A stretch of DNA of 64,000 nt from Oreohelix idahoensis (GCA_024509875.1 JAMPIV010013755.1:87001-151000); one strand, 5' to 3'. Positions 40,035 to 52,089 are shown, numbered from the stretch's first letter. Numbers and translations are program-made. The notes: a model not told the origin generated them from the letters alone.

Positions 40035-41330
40035 ATTGACCATCAAAGTAGTCAGTGGCCATCACGCCTGGTGGCACCTTGTAGAGCAGCAACAAATTGA
40101 TTCCACTTTGCTCGGTCGGTGGTCATCCTTCGTACAGTGCCCCAACTCTGGTTCACTCTTTGCATCTTAGCCTCCACAGTCCTCCGCCAAATTGTTTTTG
40201 GTCAGCCTCTCTTTCGTTTTCCTTCAAGGGTCCATAGCATAGCTGTTCTTGTGATGGCATCAGGGTCTCTTCTGAGGACATTGCCAACCCAACTCCAGCG
40301 TCTGCCAGCTATGATGGTGTGCAAGTCCTCTTGCTTGCTCTGAGTAAGCAGATCTTGGTTGGTGATTGAATTGTGGCCAAAAAATTGGAGAATTTTTCTT
40401 AGGCAGGTTGTGTGGAAAGAGGACAGTTTCAACATTTCCTTCTCCGTTACTCTCCAGCATTCCACACCACAGAGTAGCATAGAAAGCACATAGCTCTGAT
40501 ATAATCTTAATTTTGTGCTTGTGCTGTACTGAGAGGACTTCCAGATGTTGTTTAGACTAAAAAAGGCTGTTCTTGCTTTGTTCATTCTGTTGTTGATGTC
40601 TTTGCTTGTTCCACCATCTGGTGTTACTATGCATCCTAGGTATGTGAAGGTGTCTGCCTGTTCCAGTTGATGATTCCTTACTGTTATGGGCTCGGGGTTG
40701 CTCACATTGAGTGTCATGACCTCTGTCTTCTTTAGTTTGATGTTCAGGCCCACCTGCTGGCGATATTTATTAAGTCTATCCATTTTTCCTGGATGTGTTG
40801 ATGTGAATGTGCAAGTAATGCAATGTCATCTGCCTATTCCAGATCTTCCAATGTAGAAAATGTAGTCCATCTTATTCCTCTTGGACTGCCCTCTGTTGTC
40901 TGGCGCATCACCCAGTCTATGACTGTTAAAAATAGAGTGGCTGATAAGGGGCATCCCTGTCGTACTCCTGTCTTCACCTCAAAGGTTAGAATGCTCTGCC
41001 CTACGCAACATGTAACGTTGGCATAGAGGCTTTTTATGATTGACACTATGCAGCTTGGAAATTCCATAAGCCCTCAGTATTTACCATAGACTGTCCCTAT
41101 GTATACTGTCAAAAGCCTTTTCAAAATCAACGAAATTAATGTACAGCTGTCTCTGCCATTCTGAGCACTGCTCTATAATGTTCCTGAGGGTAAATATATG
41201 ATCTGCACATCTTCTGTTCTTTCTAAATCCTGCTTGTTCTTTCCTCAGTTTGTGGTCTGCTTTTGAAATTCTCTGTATAAATATCCTGCCTAACATTTTG
41301 CTGGGAACTGAGAGAAGAGTGATTCCTCTC
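40035..41330 (-). mobile_element. RTE1 LINE, 3' half (minus strand), split by GMR1-B
   Basis: Reading leftward from 41330 it encodes 'GITLLSVPSKMLGRIF', the motif A block 'NFVDFEKAFDSI', motif B, motif C and the C-terminal tail. The missing upstream part is at 51223-52045. Joining the two flanks at the CTCTC duplication restores the codons of the 'CNNWRGITL' stretch, which proves the split. Several frameshifts and stops within the RT; for example motif C reads 'LEYADDIALL' in relatives but is damaged near 40835 here. Confidence 0.9.
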
Positions 41331-41959
41331 TGTTATGATTAAAATTCATAACGATTGTGTCAATATCATTAGGTAGCTCGACAAGGCTCCTTGTTTGTTT
41401 ATTTTATACGGAGTCATTTATTAATACAGGAAGTGATGTCATGCCTCTATGGTGATTTTGGCAGACGCAAAACTAAGAATGCAGAAGTGCAGAGATCATC
41501 TGCAGGTCCTTCTTCCAAGTGTCGGTGGTGTGAGGACATATTTTATGGTGTCTCCAGATTACAGAGTGTACAAGGTATGTCCACTGTATGATTCTACTTC
41601 ATGAGGCATCCGCAATGTGTGTGATTGCTAGATGAGATACTAATAGAAAGGAAGTCTGTTTTGAGCTCTACTTGATTCGTGCATGATTTCAACAATATCG
41701 CGTTAGACGACTTCAGTGCAGACACAAGACGGACAGAACAGTTTGCTTCTTGTCTTATACTGACTGCCTAGGCCCTATGTATGGCCACTGTTCAAGTGTT
41801 TCAAATTGATGAACATTTGTTATATTGGAGTATTGTATTGACAATAAAGTCTGTATCGTATCTGTCACTGGAGCATTTATTTGATGATTTACTGTTGGCA
41901 TTACACCTACTAGATGCATGCTTGGCCTATTCTATGAACATACCATTGATAATGCAACA
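41331..41959 (+). repeat. GMR1-B LTR 1 (5')
   Basis: Starts TGTTATGATTAAAATTC and ends GATAATGCAACA. Contains an AATAAA near 41845. Confidence 0.9.
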
Positions 41960-43240
41960 CCTAAATTCTTGTGGGCCTCAAGCCAAGATCTGAACATACG
42001 ATGTGGAACTATTTATAAGTATTTTCAAGTGATATTTCAAAAATTTTTCAAGTCAGTGGACTACATTGTTTGCATGTACAGAACATTTTTCAAGATGGCG
42101 GTGTTAATCGGCTACAAGCTGTAATTCTAAACCTAACCCTGGTCAACACACTGTAGTTGGATCGTTGTTTCCTGAGGCGGAGGCTGATGCCAGGAGGATT
42201 TTATTTTGCAAGAAAAAACAGATAAGTAAATTTATTGATACATGCAGTGTGTGGCTTGAAGAATCTCTTCTGAAAGAGTTCTTTCTTTTTCATGTTATAT
42301 GTATTTTTGTATCTACATGTTTGTGTATTAGGCGGGTTGGTTGGTGGGACCTATGAATTCATTATACCTTAGTTTTTGCATCTGATTTTTTTTTTAACTT
42401 AAGGGGCCAGCGAACATAGCTGTGTGTTACTGCCTTTAGTGAATTAACCAGATTCATTATTTGTCTAGTTGTGAAGGTCCTGTAATTTTGTATTTGTTGT
42501 CAAGTTGATTGTATTTTATTTGGTTTATTCTCCATTATTGTTTGTAAATTTGTTCATCTTATCTTGCTATCCCTCTGTTATTAGATGTAATATATGGGAC
42601 CTCAAGATGCGTCAACAGTGAGAAATGCAGTTAGCGACCCATAGCTAGACTGCTTGCGTCAGGGTCAGTGAACCTGAGCTGACCAAGACCCTACTCCACC
42701 TCCAAGTGGTGGTCCTGGAAACAGGCTGCATCACTGTAGTCTGGCTGAGTGAGTAGGGATCGAAGAGGGAAGGCTAACCCAGTCCCAAAAATGCTGTGCT
42801 GAAGTCAGATGTGTCGGCCGAAAGGTGCAAATATCGCAGCTTCACTGTAAACGGACACAACGCAACCAACGTCCTTTTCAGGATGAACGAAGAAGAAGAT
42901 GTAATATATGTTGTGAAATTATGCTTGTATTATATTAAGTGTGGTAGAGCCAAACTTTTTTTCATATTTTTCTATAATTCATAAATTTCTGTCTTTGTTT
43001 TTTTCATTAGTATTTTTTTTGGTTGGCTTTTTCCACTGTTATACTGTAATCTTGTTGGTATCTCTATTTTTTTGCTGCTACAATAACATCTATAATTTCA
43101 TGCAGTTGATTGATATTGAGTGGTGAAATAATTGTTGCTAATATTGCTCACATATTGAATATATATAATATTTGCATTATTATTGGACAATTTGGTCACA
43201 ATAATAGTGAATTTTGGCTACCTTGGAATATTTTGCCAAG
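41960..43240 (+). other. GMR1-B leader
   Basis: Long T-rich leader before gag, similar in character to 24378-24669. Contains the SINE at 42597-42896. No reading frame of note. Confidence 0.55.
42583..42910 (+). mobile_element. SINE-A copy 2, full length (300 bp), 14-bp TSD
   Basis: AGATGTAATATATG at 42583-42596 and 42897-42910 frames the element. It starts GGACCTCAAGATGC and ends in GAACGAAGAAGA, so head and tail are defined here. The three copies in this window share the whole body. The head does not clearly match tRNA, 5S or 7SL promoters, so its origin is open. Confidence 0.9.
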
Positions 43241-44580
43241 CTTGGTAAGGAGTTTGGTATGGAGGGTGAGGCTTTAAAAACATATGCATCCACTGAGCTT
43301 GCAAAAGAATTAAAGAGGTTAAAGATGTGGCAAGAGATAAGAGAATCTTAGCTAACAAGAGAGAAAAATAATTAGCTGAAAAGAGGAGAGAAGAAGAATT
43401 AGCTGAGAAGAGAAGACAGGATGAATTGGCTCTTGAGCAAGAGAATAAATAAAGAGAATATGAACTTGAGGGGAACAAAAATTGGCACATGCAGATGCTC
43501 AGGCAGAAATAAAAGCACAACAAGAACTTGAAGAGAAAAAAATTGGCACATGCACTTGCTCAAAGAATGGCAGAACTTGAGTTGGAAAAATTAAGATTGA
43601 AACATAAACATGTTAATCCAGCAGGTGATGAGGCTGGAAAAAAGACCATGCCTCTACTTTTAAACTTAATTTGCCAAAATTTAGTCCTAATATAGATGAC
43701 ATTTCATGCTTCTTAAATAGATATGAGACATGTTTCCAGGAGTTTAAGATTGATTGAGCTACATGGCCCAGTAGGTTGATGAGTTTATTAGTGGGTGAGG
43801 CTCTTACTGCAGAATGCACCATGGATGATCATACTAGAAATGATTATGATGCTGTGAAGGCTTTATTGCTTAAAAAGTATCAATTAGAGGAAAATGGTTA
43901 CAGATTGAAATTGAAATCACTGTTACCTGATTCAGCTAAGGATTTTGCTGAATTTGTTTTATCAATTAAGCTTTGCTTTTCTAGATGGGTTGATTTGTCA
44001 AAAATTGAAAAAAAACCTTTGATGGGCTGGCTGATTTAATTTTGAGAGAAAAAGTGCTGTCTTCAGTCAGTAGTGATTTTTTTATCCTTTTTACAGGAGA
44101 GAAAACCAGAGACATAAGCTACTGTGGAAAATCTTGGTCGACAATACCAAATTGCACATCCTGGTAGGAATCTTAGCAGGAATAATATTAAGGATTCATT
44201 GCCAGTGGCATCTGCTAGAACGATGATGTCTAATCCACCCAGATAAAGATCATACAGCATGGATAGAAACTTTCAAGTAAATCGAAATAATAATAATGGA
44301 TCTTTCAGGGGGAGGTATAATTTCAATAATGGATATCCTCCTCAACAATCATCTTTCAGATAAAATGGAGATCGGAACAGAGGTGGATATAATTTCAAGT
44401 CAGGCAGAGGCCAAAGGTCATTCTACAGGAACAATGACAATAATTACAATAACAGAGATTCTCAACAGAGCAATAACTTTAGACAATCTAGAAATCCTGA
44501 ATGTTCCAATGCTGTTGTGCATCAAAATGACAATAATACAGTCCAGAATACTAATGTTGTTTTCATGCGAATGCATGTAG
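43240..44580 (+). pseudogene. GMR1-B gag, heavily decayed
   Basis: The coiled-coil part (43300-43600) survives only as E/K/R-rich pieces with many stops. The core at 43776-44039 aligns with GMR1-A gag ('LLKKYQLEENGY', 'DSAKDFAEFVLSIKL'). A basic Asn/Gly/Arg-rich region follows in shifted frames to 44580. Confidence 0.75.
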
Positions 44581-44581
44581 T

Positions 44582-45112
44582 ATGGACTTATCCAACAGTA
44601 CTAATTGTTCTGAATGTAATTCTTTATTTCAGCTAGAGGGAGTTCCTAGGCTCCGGTGTGGACATCCTTTACCAGTAATGTCGTCTTATAATGGGACAGA
44701 ATCAGTGGTATTATATAAAGGTTTTGTGAACAACCAACTTGTTTCAGTGCTCAGGGACACTAGATCTGCCACTGTGGGGGTTCGCAGTTCATTGGTGGAC
44801 CCTGCTGATTACACAGGTGAAGAGGTCCAGTGCATTACATTTGGGGGTACAGTTGAATATTATCCAACTGCAGAAGTATTTTTAGATACCCCTTACTTTA
44901 CCGGCAGGACTCTGGTATGTCTGTTGTCAAATCCAGTCGCTGGGATAATTGTGGGGAATATCCCTGGGCTTCATGAATGTACTGATAATGATATTTTGAG
45001 GTGGGAGCAACAACGACATGTATATACTGCCAGGGTTGCTACTACCAGGGCACAGCTCCTAGGCATATACATGCATGATCACATAATCGGTCTCAGAGTG
45101 ACTCAGTTTTAG
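44582..45112 (+). pseudogene. GMR1-B zinc-like motif and aspartic protease
   Basis: Starts with the C-x2-C-x13-C-G-H motif ('CSEC' ... 'CGHPLP'), then the protease fold with 'VSVLRDTRSATVGV' where GMR1-A has Asp-Ser-Gly; here the site reads Asp-Thr-Arg, so the catalytic Gly is lost. The second block 'GIIVGNIPGLHEC' is kept. The frame ends at 45110-45112. Confidence 0.8.
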
Positions 45113-45372
45113 GTAATGATGATGGTGATAATACAAAATTTCTTCAACCCATCATTGAGGAGTCCATTGATGATTTCCAAACTGGTGAGAAGTCATCAGA
45201 TGTCTATTTTGACTCCAGTGAATCACTGGTTGCTACTGATATGCGACCAACCACATCCATCATGGATGATGTGATACCTTGCATTGTTGATGACAATGCT
45301 GCTATTATGAGATGATCCACATCCATCATTGATGATGTAATACCGGACATTGTTCATGTCGAAGATAATCCG

Positions 45373-45816
45373 ATGTCGAGTTTAGTTTGGTGGTATACTC
45401 TTCAGTCAAAACTGTATGTTTGGCTGTTTGTTTTTCGTTTTGCCATTGTCCTTTTAATATATGATTCTTCCTTTTCATGTAGGAACTTCATGGATATTGA
45501 TATTGCTTCAGCTTTTTTCTTTCAGATGCTGACATCCCATGATTTCATATGGTATGTGCTAGTCACTACATTGGGTATTGTGGCGGTTTTAACAATACTG
45601 TTTATTTTTTCAGGTGCTACAGGTCGTGTTACACCATTTAAAGAACATAATAACTTCATACTTGTTCCTTTGCAGGGACGTGAAGGTGTTCTTTCCACTA
45701 ATCATGTACAGGAGGTCTTGTTTCCCATTGGTCTTTATGATGAGGTTAGCCTCATGTTGTACATTTGCTATTTTCTACACTATTCTTTTGACTTTGTTAG
45801 ATTCTCTTGTGGATAG
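45373..45816 (+). CDS. Unrelated hydrophobic open frame in place of integrase and RT N-terminus
   Basis: In GMR1-A protease is followed by about 610 residues of integrase and early RT. Here only about 700 bp separate protease from the RT palm, and they do not resemble either. The 147-codon frame has two or three hydrophobic stretches (about residues 10-32, 50-78 and 125-138) and a polar part between ('TGRVTPFKEHNNFI', 'GREGVLSTNHVQEV'). The polar part is preceded by a T tract plus CAG (45600-45613) and followed by GAG/GTTAGC (about 45743), so it looks like a host exon with flanking intron sequence. It may be captured host DNA or a chance frame. Confidence 0.35.
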   Translation: MSSLVWWYTLQSKLYVWLFVFRFAIVLLIYDSSFSCRNFMDIDIASAFFFQMLTSHDFIWYVLVTTLGIVAVLTILFIFSGATGRVTPFKEHNNFILVPLQGREGVLSTNHVQEVLFPIGLYDEVSLMLYICYFLHYSFDFVRFSCG

Positions 45817-46680
45817 ACTATCTACTGCTTCCTTTGTTCGCATGATGCGAAAGATTTTCTCTGATCGTAATGACATAATTACCTATATTGATGATATTTG
45901 TCTTTTTCATCAATCTTGGGAAGAACATGTTCTTGGAATTCAGTCATTGTTGAATACTTTGCATCTTCATTATCTTACTGCTAGACCTTCGAAAACTAAA
46001 ATAGGGATTCACTGAAATTTATTTTCTTGGTCATAAGGTAGGAAGCAGTTTTCTTAAGCCTGAAGATTCCACTATCTCTAAAATCCTGAATCTCGAGATT
46101 CCTAAGACAAAAAAACAGGTTCGCAGCCTCTTAGGTTTAGTCGGTTTCTATAGAAAATTCTTGCCTCATGTTTTAGAAATTACTTCAGTTCTGTCTTCGT
46201 TATTAAGAAAGAACTACCCAAATAAGATTATTTGGTCCCATTTGTGACATGAATCTTTAAATTTACTAAAGGCTAGTTTTTCAAAATCGCCAATTTTAAG
46301 ATTGCATGACGCTTGATTTTCCTTTGCCCTTAGAGTCCTCTGGATCGGGATTCGGTGGTACACTTGTGCAGGAATTTGATGGTTGTCTGCTAACAATCCT
46401 GTACGTCAGTCGAAAATTGACACCAACAGAGCAGAAATACTCAATTGTGGAGAGGGAACTACTTGCGGTTGTGTACTGTTTCTCCAAACTCCAGAGATAT
46501 CTTATCAGAACAAAATTTGTATTGGAGACAGATCAGAGGGCTCTGTCCTATCTGAAAACTGCAAGGTTTTGGAATGAAAGGGCTGCCAGAGCATCGCTTG
46601 CGCTCCAGCCCTACGACTATAAAATTTGTGCAATCAAGGGCACTTAGAACATTGTGGCAGATGTTCTGTCACATTGTGTC
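45812..46680 (+). pseudogene. GMR1-B RT palm end and RNase H, frameshifted
   Basis: From 'ASFVRMMRKIF' through 'ITYIDDICLF' (YIDD catalytic box) to 'SKTKIGIH' in one frame, then 'FLGHKVGS' and 'KKQVRSLLGLVGFY' in another, then RNase H ('TEQKYSIVERELLAV', 'LETDQRALSYL') with its Glu and Asp kept. At least three frameshifts or stops. Confidence 0.8.
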
Positions 46681-48204
46681 AAGGACCCTCGTTCACCTAA
46701 CAACACGACAAATACAAGTACCTTGTGAGATTACGGCTTACCTATTGACTGACTTCATCACATGTTGACCCGTGGAACATTGCATTTTTGGTGGCTTTTT
46801 TTACTAATACTGCTGATGCTGATGGGACTTTTCAGATGTATTACTGCTGTCCAAGGATGAAAGTACTATGACTTGTTGTATAATGCCAACAGTGAGAACT
46901 AACTCGAATTTTCGCGTCTAATAATTGAAGAAAAACTTTCAATGACTTTTTTGACAGTGCTTACAGTGGTTGGTCAGTTCTCACGGCATCTGATGATGAT
47001 GATTACTGATATCACCAATTTCATGTTGTATATCTATCCACTCAGCACATTACGTGGATATTTTGTGCCTTATTAACAATGGTCATACTCAGTTTATATG
47101 CAGAAAAAACCGAACATTCAGTAATAATATAAGAATACTGTGACTTGTGATTATTTTGTATCAAAAATCATGATTGCTTCTATTATTGGGAACTGCGTCT
47201 ATGGATTAAGGGACATAACTCAAGAATGCATCGCATGGTCAAGGGAAATTACCAAGAACACTCCTGTCATACTTTTTTCGGTTCGCAATCTGTTTGGACT
47301 TTACACATTCAGACTTAAGAGGGACATACGATAGTATGGAGGAGAAGCATGGACATTAGCTTTGTGCTTATTTGAAAATATTTTCGCTGGACTTTGGTTT
47401 AATTCCATTTGTTTGTAAAAACTATGACACTTTACATTTTAACTACAGTGCTTTAATTACCTGTTGAGTAATTTTAATTCGCAAGATAAGATTCAGTCTT
47501 TGATACAAATCATATTCACACTCACACAAACTTTTTGAGTGAACATATTGCTGATATTCCATAATATTGTCAATTTTTGTCACACATCAACGTATTATTA
47601 CCTACGTGCGCACACAACTGTGTTTATGCAATATAACAATTTTGTCTTTTAACACTACAATACTATGTTTCTGACTAGTACTTCAGATGTACACATAATC
47701 TTTTAGCGTATGATGTTGCATTCTTTCACTTTATTAATATGATTGTCTGCCTCATTGCATCTATTTACGCTGTCACACATTTGTTTATTCTTTAATGGTC
47801 TGCATTTATGCTGTTGATCCATAACTGACAACTGATACTGGACTTGACTGATAGGTGTTATTGGACTGTGTGAGGTATGTGAGTGCATGTATTGCTACCA
47901 TCATTTTTTAATATGTTGGGTACTTTTAGTTATGGCCACCTAACATTGCTGTTAAAATGGATCTTTGTTCATGGGAGACTTTGGCTCTGGTTCTTAACCA
48001 CTGTCCACACTTTTAGTGTTTAATTGCCTACCCTATGGCATAATCCTGGGTGCTTTGCTATTTCGTACTTACAGTGAAGTTTGATGATACCATCTTTCAC
48101 TCTGGTGATGTTATACTAACACCACGGAAATAATGAAAACTTTGTTTCCATTATTTTTTGCGGGGGGGGGGGGGGGGGGGGGGGGGGAAGGGAGAGAGAA
48201 GTAA
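46661..48204 (+). repeat. GMR1-B 3' region, copy 1
   Basis: From the RNase H C-terminus ('cagatgttctgtcacattgtg') through non-coding sequence to a polypurine tract that includes an uninterrupted run of 26 G (48162-48187). Homologous along its length to 48860-50499. Confidence 0.85.
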
Positions 48205-48859
48205 TGTTATGACTAAAATTCACAACAAGTGTGTCGATATCATTAGGTAGCTCGACAGAGCTCCTTGTTGGTTTTTTTATACGGAGTCTTTATTAATATA
48301 GGAAGTGACATCATTGCCTTGGTGTAGATTTGCAGATGTGGAGGCAAGAGATGCAGAAGGCGAATATCGTCTGCAGTCTCTTCGATGTGTGTGTGACTTG
48401 GCGAGTGGATGCAAGTGTCTGAGCTGTTGAAATATTAATATAATGTTCTACATCCTTATGTTGTACCATTACTAGTACATCAAGATCTTTTGTGAGGTGT
48501 ATCTAGCTATCTTCGAAAGGGAGTTTGGATTCGTATTGGTGAATGTTACTGATTTAATAAAAATATTGAAAATTGTCAAGGACAGTGTTCTAGCCACAGA
48601 CGGTACAGAGTATTTCAACGACTGAATATGTCATGCCATTGAATATATAGTGGCCGCTATTAAAATGCATTTGGAGCAGCGTTCAAGTACCAATAAACTG
48701 TATGTATTCGTTCCATTTCGCCTTTTGTGACATTAATACTTTAGTTTGATATTGGCTCTCTGCGTTGTCTACCAGTTCTACCCCAGTGTTAATCTTGGCC
48801 AGAGTAACCAGGCGTTTACTCCAACTATAATTATAAAAATATAATAAAGACATGCAACA
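48205..48859 (+). repeat. GMR1-B internal LTR, diverged
   Basis: Starts TGTTATGACTAAAATTC and ends GACATGCAACA. The first about 190 bp align with LTR 1, then about 400 bp are unrelated, then the last dozen bases agree again. It therefore belongs to another subfamily. Confidence 0.85.
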
Positions 48860-50499
48860 CAGATATATTGTCACATTGTGTAAAAGACTCTCTGTCACCT
48901 AACAACACGGCAAATGCAGGTACCTTGTGAGGTTACGGCTAAGCTATTGACTGACTTCGTCACGTGTTGACCGTGGAACATTACACTTTTGGGAACTGTT
49001 TTTGCTGACAGTGCTGATGCTGACAGGAATTTTCAGATTTACTGCTGCGGTCCAAGGATGGAATGTACAAGGACTCGGTGAGGAATGCCAACGCTGAGAA
49101 CTAACTTGAATTTTCTCATCTGAAATTGAAGAAAATCTCTCAATTATTCTTTTGACAGTACTTACAATTATGGATTGGTTCACTCAGCACCTGATGATGA
49201 TAAATGCTGATATCGCCAATTTTGAGTTGTAACTCTTTCTACTCAGCGCATTACGTGGATGTCTTGTACCTTATTAACAGTGGTCACACTCAGTTTATGG
49301 GCAAACACACACACATTCATTAATAATCTAAGAATACTGTGCCTTTTGGATATTTTGAATGTAAAATCTTGGTTTATTCTATTATTGGGAACGGCGTCTA
49401 CAGATTAAGGGACATAACTCCAGAAAGCTTTGCATGTTCAAGGGGAATTACCAAGCATACTCCTATTGTGCTTTTTTCGGTTCGCTATCTGTTTGGACTT
49501 TGCACATTCGTACTTAAGGTGAACATACTATAATATGGCAGAGAATCATGGACATTAACTTTGTGCTTATTTGGAAATATTTTCGCTGGACTTTGGTTAT
49601 TTAATAGTTCATTAGTGTGTATAATACTCTTACACCATGCTTTTTAACTACAGTGCTTTAGTTGACTGTTAAGTAATTTTAATTCACGAGATAAATTCGG
49701 TCTTTGATGCAAGACAGAAATACACTCATACTAATTACTGATTGAACATGTTGAGAGTTCTCAATACTATTGTTTATTCGTACCATACATCAGCGTAATT
49801 CTTATGTGATTGGTCACACACTTCATTAGGTGCAAGATAACATTTTTTTTATTGGCACCACAATACACTTTTTCTGACAAGTACTTGTCAGAAAAAGTGT
49901 ATCGTGGTGCCAATAAAAAAAAATAAAAAGCATGGTATAATAGTATTATACACACTAATGAACTATTAAATAACCAAAGTAAACATGACTAATCTTTTAG
50001 CGTAAGATGTTGCATTCATTCATTTACTAATATGATTGTCTGCCTCATTTCATCTATTTACGCTGTTGCATATTTGATTATTCTTTAATGCTCTGCGTTA
50101 TTGTTGTTCATCAATAAGTTACTTAATTGACAACTGATACTGGACTTGACTGATAGGTGTTATTGGACGGTGTGATGTATGTGAGTGCAAGTATTGCTAC
50201 CATCATTTTTTAATATGTTGGGTACTTTTAGTTATGGCCACCTCACACTGCTGTTAAAAAGGATTTTTGTTCATAGTAGACTTTGCCAACTCTGGTTTTA
50301 ACCACTGACCACACTTTTAGTGTTAAATTGCCTACCCTATGGCAAAAACCTGGGTGCAATGCTATTTTGTACATACAGTGAAGTTTGATGATACCATATT
50401 TCACTCTGGTGGTGTTATACTCCCACCATGGGATTAATGAAAACTTTCTTTCCATTATTTTTGCTGGGGGGGAGGGGGGGGGGGCGGGGGGAAGAGTAA
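48860..50499 (+). repeat. GMR1-B 3' region, copy 2
   Basis: Begins 'cagatatattgtcacattgtg' directly at the end of the internal LTR and ends with a G-rich polypurine tract (50465-50494). It carries a roughly 100-bp inverted duplication at 49883-49980 that copy 1 lacks. Confidence 0.85.
49843..49980. repeat. Palindrome and inverted duplication from template switching
   Basis: Arms 49843-49882 and 49883-49922 form a spacer-free palindrome with one mismatch near the outside; then 49926-49980 is an inverted copy of 49590-49645. Details under findings. Confidence 0.85.
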
Positions 50500-51217
50500 T
50501 GTTATGATTAAAATTCATAACGATTGTGTCGATATCATTAGGTAGCTCGACAAGGCTCCTTATTTGTTTACTTTATACAGAGTCATTTATTAATAAGACA
50601 GCTGATAGAATAGTCTGGTGCTCTCTCTTCCAAACCTCTACACCTCACGGTAGAAGGGGAACGACTAAGTAAGTAAGTCATTTATTGATACATTGATACA
50701 GGAAGTGATGTCATGCCTCTATGGTGATTTTGGCAGACGCAAAACTAAGAACGCAGAAGTGCAGAGATCGTCTGCAGGTCCTTTTTCCAAGTGTTTGGTG
50801 GTGTGAGGACGTATTTTATGGTGGCTCCAGATTACAAAGTGTATGTCCGCTGTATGATTCTACTTCATGAGGCATCCGCAATGTGTGTGATTGCTAGATG
50901 AGATATTAATAGAAAGGAAGTATGTTTTGAACTCTACTTGATTCGTGCATGATTTCAACAATGTCGCGTTAGACGACTTCAGTGCGGATGCAAGATGGAC
51001 AGAACAGTTCGCTTCTTGTCTTATACTGACTGCCTAGGCCCTATGTATGGCCACTATTCAAGTGTTTCAAATTGATGAACGTCTGTTATATTGTATAGAC
51101 AATAAAGTCTGTATCGTATCTGTCACTGGAGCATTTATTTGATGATTTACTGTTGACGTTACACCTACTAGACGCATGCTTGGCCTATTCTATGAACATA
51201 CCATTGATAACGCAACA
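50500..51217 (+). repeat. GMR1-B LTR 2 (3')
   Basis: Close match to LTR 1. Longer by an insertion of the LINE3 3' end at about 50598-50675, bounded by GTCATTTATTAATA (about 50582) and GTCATTTATTGATA (about 50677). Confidence 0.9.
50582..50690 (+). mobile_element. LINE3 3' tail in LTR 2
   Basis: About 80 bp ending in AAGTAAGTAA, almost identical to 225-296. LTR 1 has the empty site, so this is younger than the GMR1-B integration. Confidence 0.85.
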
Positions 51218-51222
51218 CTCTC

Positions 51223-52045
51223 CAATTATTGCAGTCTGCAAGGTCTCCCTTCTTGGGCAATTTGATAATTATTCCTTTGTTCCACTCTGTTGGTGGTGTC
51301 CCTGTTTTGTAGACTTGTGCAAATAGTGGTTCTAGTAGTTCTGCTGCTAGCTCAGGGTCTGTCTTAAATAGCTCTGCATTTAAGTTATCGTGGCGGGGTG
51401 CTTTTCCATTCTTTAACCCTTTGATTGCCATGATGATTTCTTCCTTCCATGGAAAATCTGTATTAACATCTAGATCATTTTCAGCCTCAGGAACATTCAA
51501 CTGTGTCTCTGGTGGTTCCTTGTTCAGAGTTTCTCTGAAATGCTCTGCCTATCTTGTTTCCTGACCCTTTGCTGTCGTGATGAGATTTCCTTGGTTATCT
51601 CTTACTAATGTATTATTGTTTGCACCTCGTTTTCAGCTGATGGTTTTAGTTATTTTGTATACTGTGCTTTGTTCATTTCTCAGTGCTGCCTCTTCTGCCT
51701 GTCTTGCAAGATCATCTAGGAAATTCCTTTTGTTGGCTCGGGTTTGGCATTTAACTTCCTTGTCCAGCTGACTGTATTGTTCGCTATATAGTTGCTTTAA
51801 CCTGGGGCACTTCACTTCTGTTTTCTTTCTTTTCATTTCCTTTCTCATCGCTCTGGCGTTTAATGTTTCTGGTGTTATCCAGTCTTGCTTCTTCCTTTCC
51901 TGGAATCCCAAGCATGATTTTCTGCTTTCCTTATATATTGTTGAAATGGTGTTGAATTTCTGGTTTATATTATCAGTCGATGTCTTTTCTTGACTTTTGG
52001 CAATTTGATATCGTTTCTTTAAAAGTCGCAAAAGCTTTTCTGGTA
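51223..52045 (-). pseudogene. RTE1 LINE, linker and RT start (other side of GMR1-B)
   Basis: 51633-52031 encodes the charged linker after the endonuclease ('QAEEAALRNEQSTVYKITK'), and 51223-51500 the start of RT ('IIMAIKGLKNGKAP', 'IIIKLPKKGDLADCNNWR'). A few frameshifts lie between. The endonuclease is missing, so the LINE was 5' truncated near 52045. Confidence 0.85.
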
Positions 52046-52089
52046 AGGAGGTCCAGACGTTGTGTTTATTGATATATTTCTGATGATGA

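Larger units (their letters stand above)
41326..51222 (+). mobile_element. Defective GMR1-like element with three LTRs ('GMR1-B'), TSD CTCTC
   Basis: CTCTC at 41326-41330 and 51218-51222 frames an element of 9887 bp. Outer LTRs (41331-41959 and 50500-51217) are very alike apart from a LINE tail insertion. A third, diverged LTR (48205-48859) lies inside. Internal coding in order: leader with a SINE, broken gag, protease, an unrelated insert in place of integrase and the first part of RT, RT palm end, RNase H, then a long 3' region present twice. It cannot move by itself. Confidence 0.88.

Noticed and set aside
45373..45816. Envelope-like gene in GMR1-B because of hydrophobic segments
   Set aside because: It lies between protease and RT, not after RNase H, has no signal or cleavage pattern that I can see, and is short. 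Exon capture or chance fits better.
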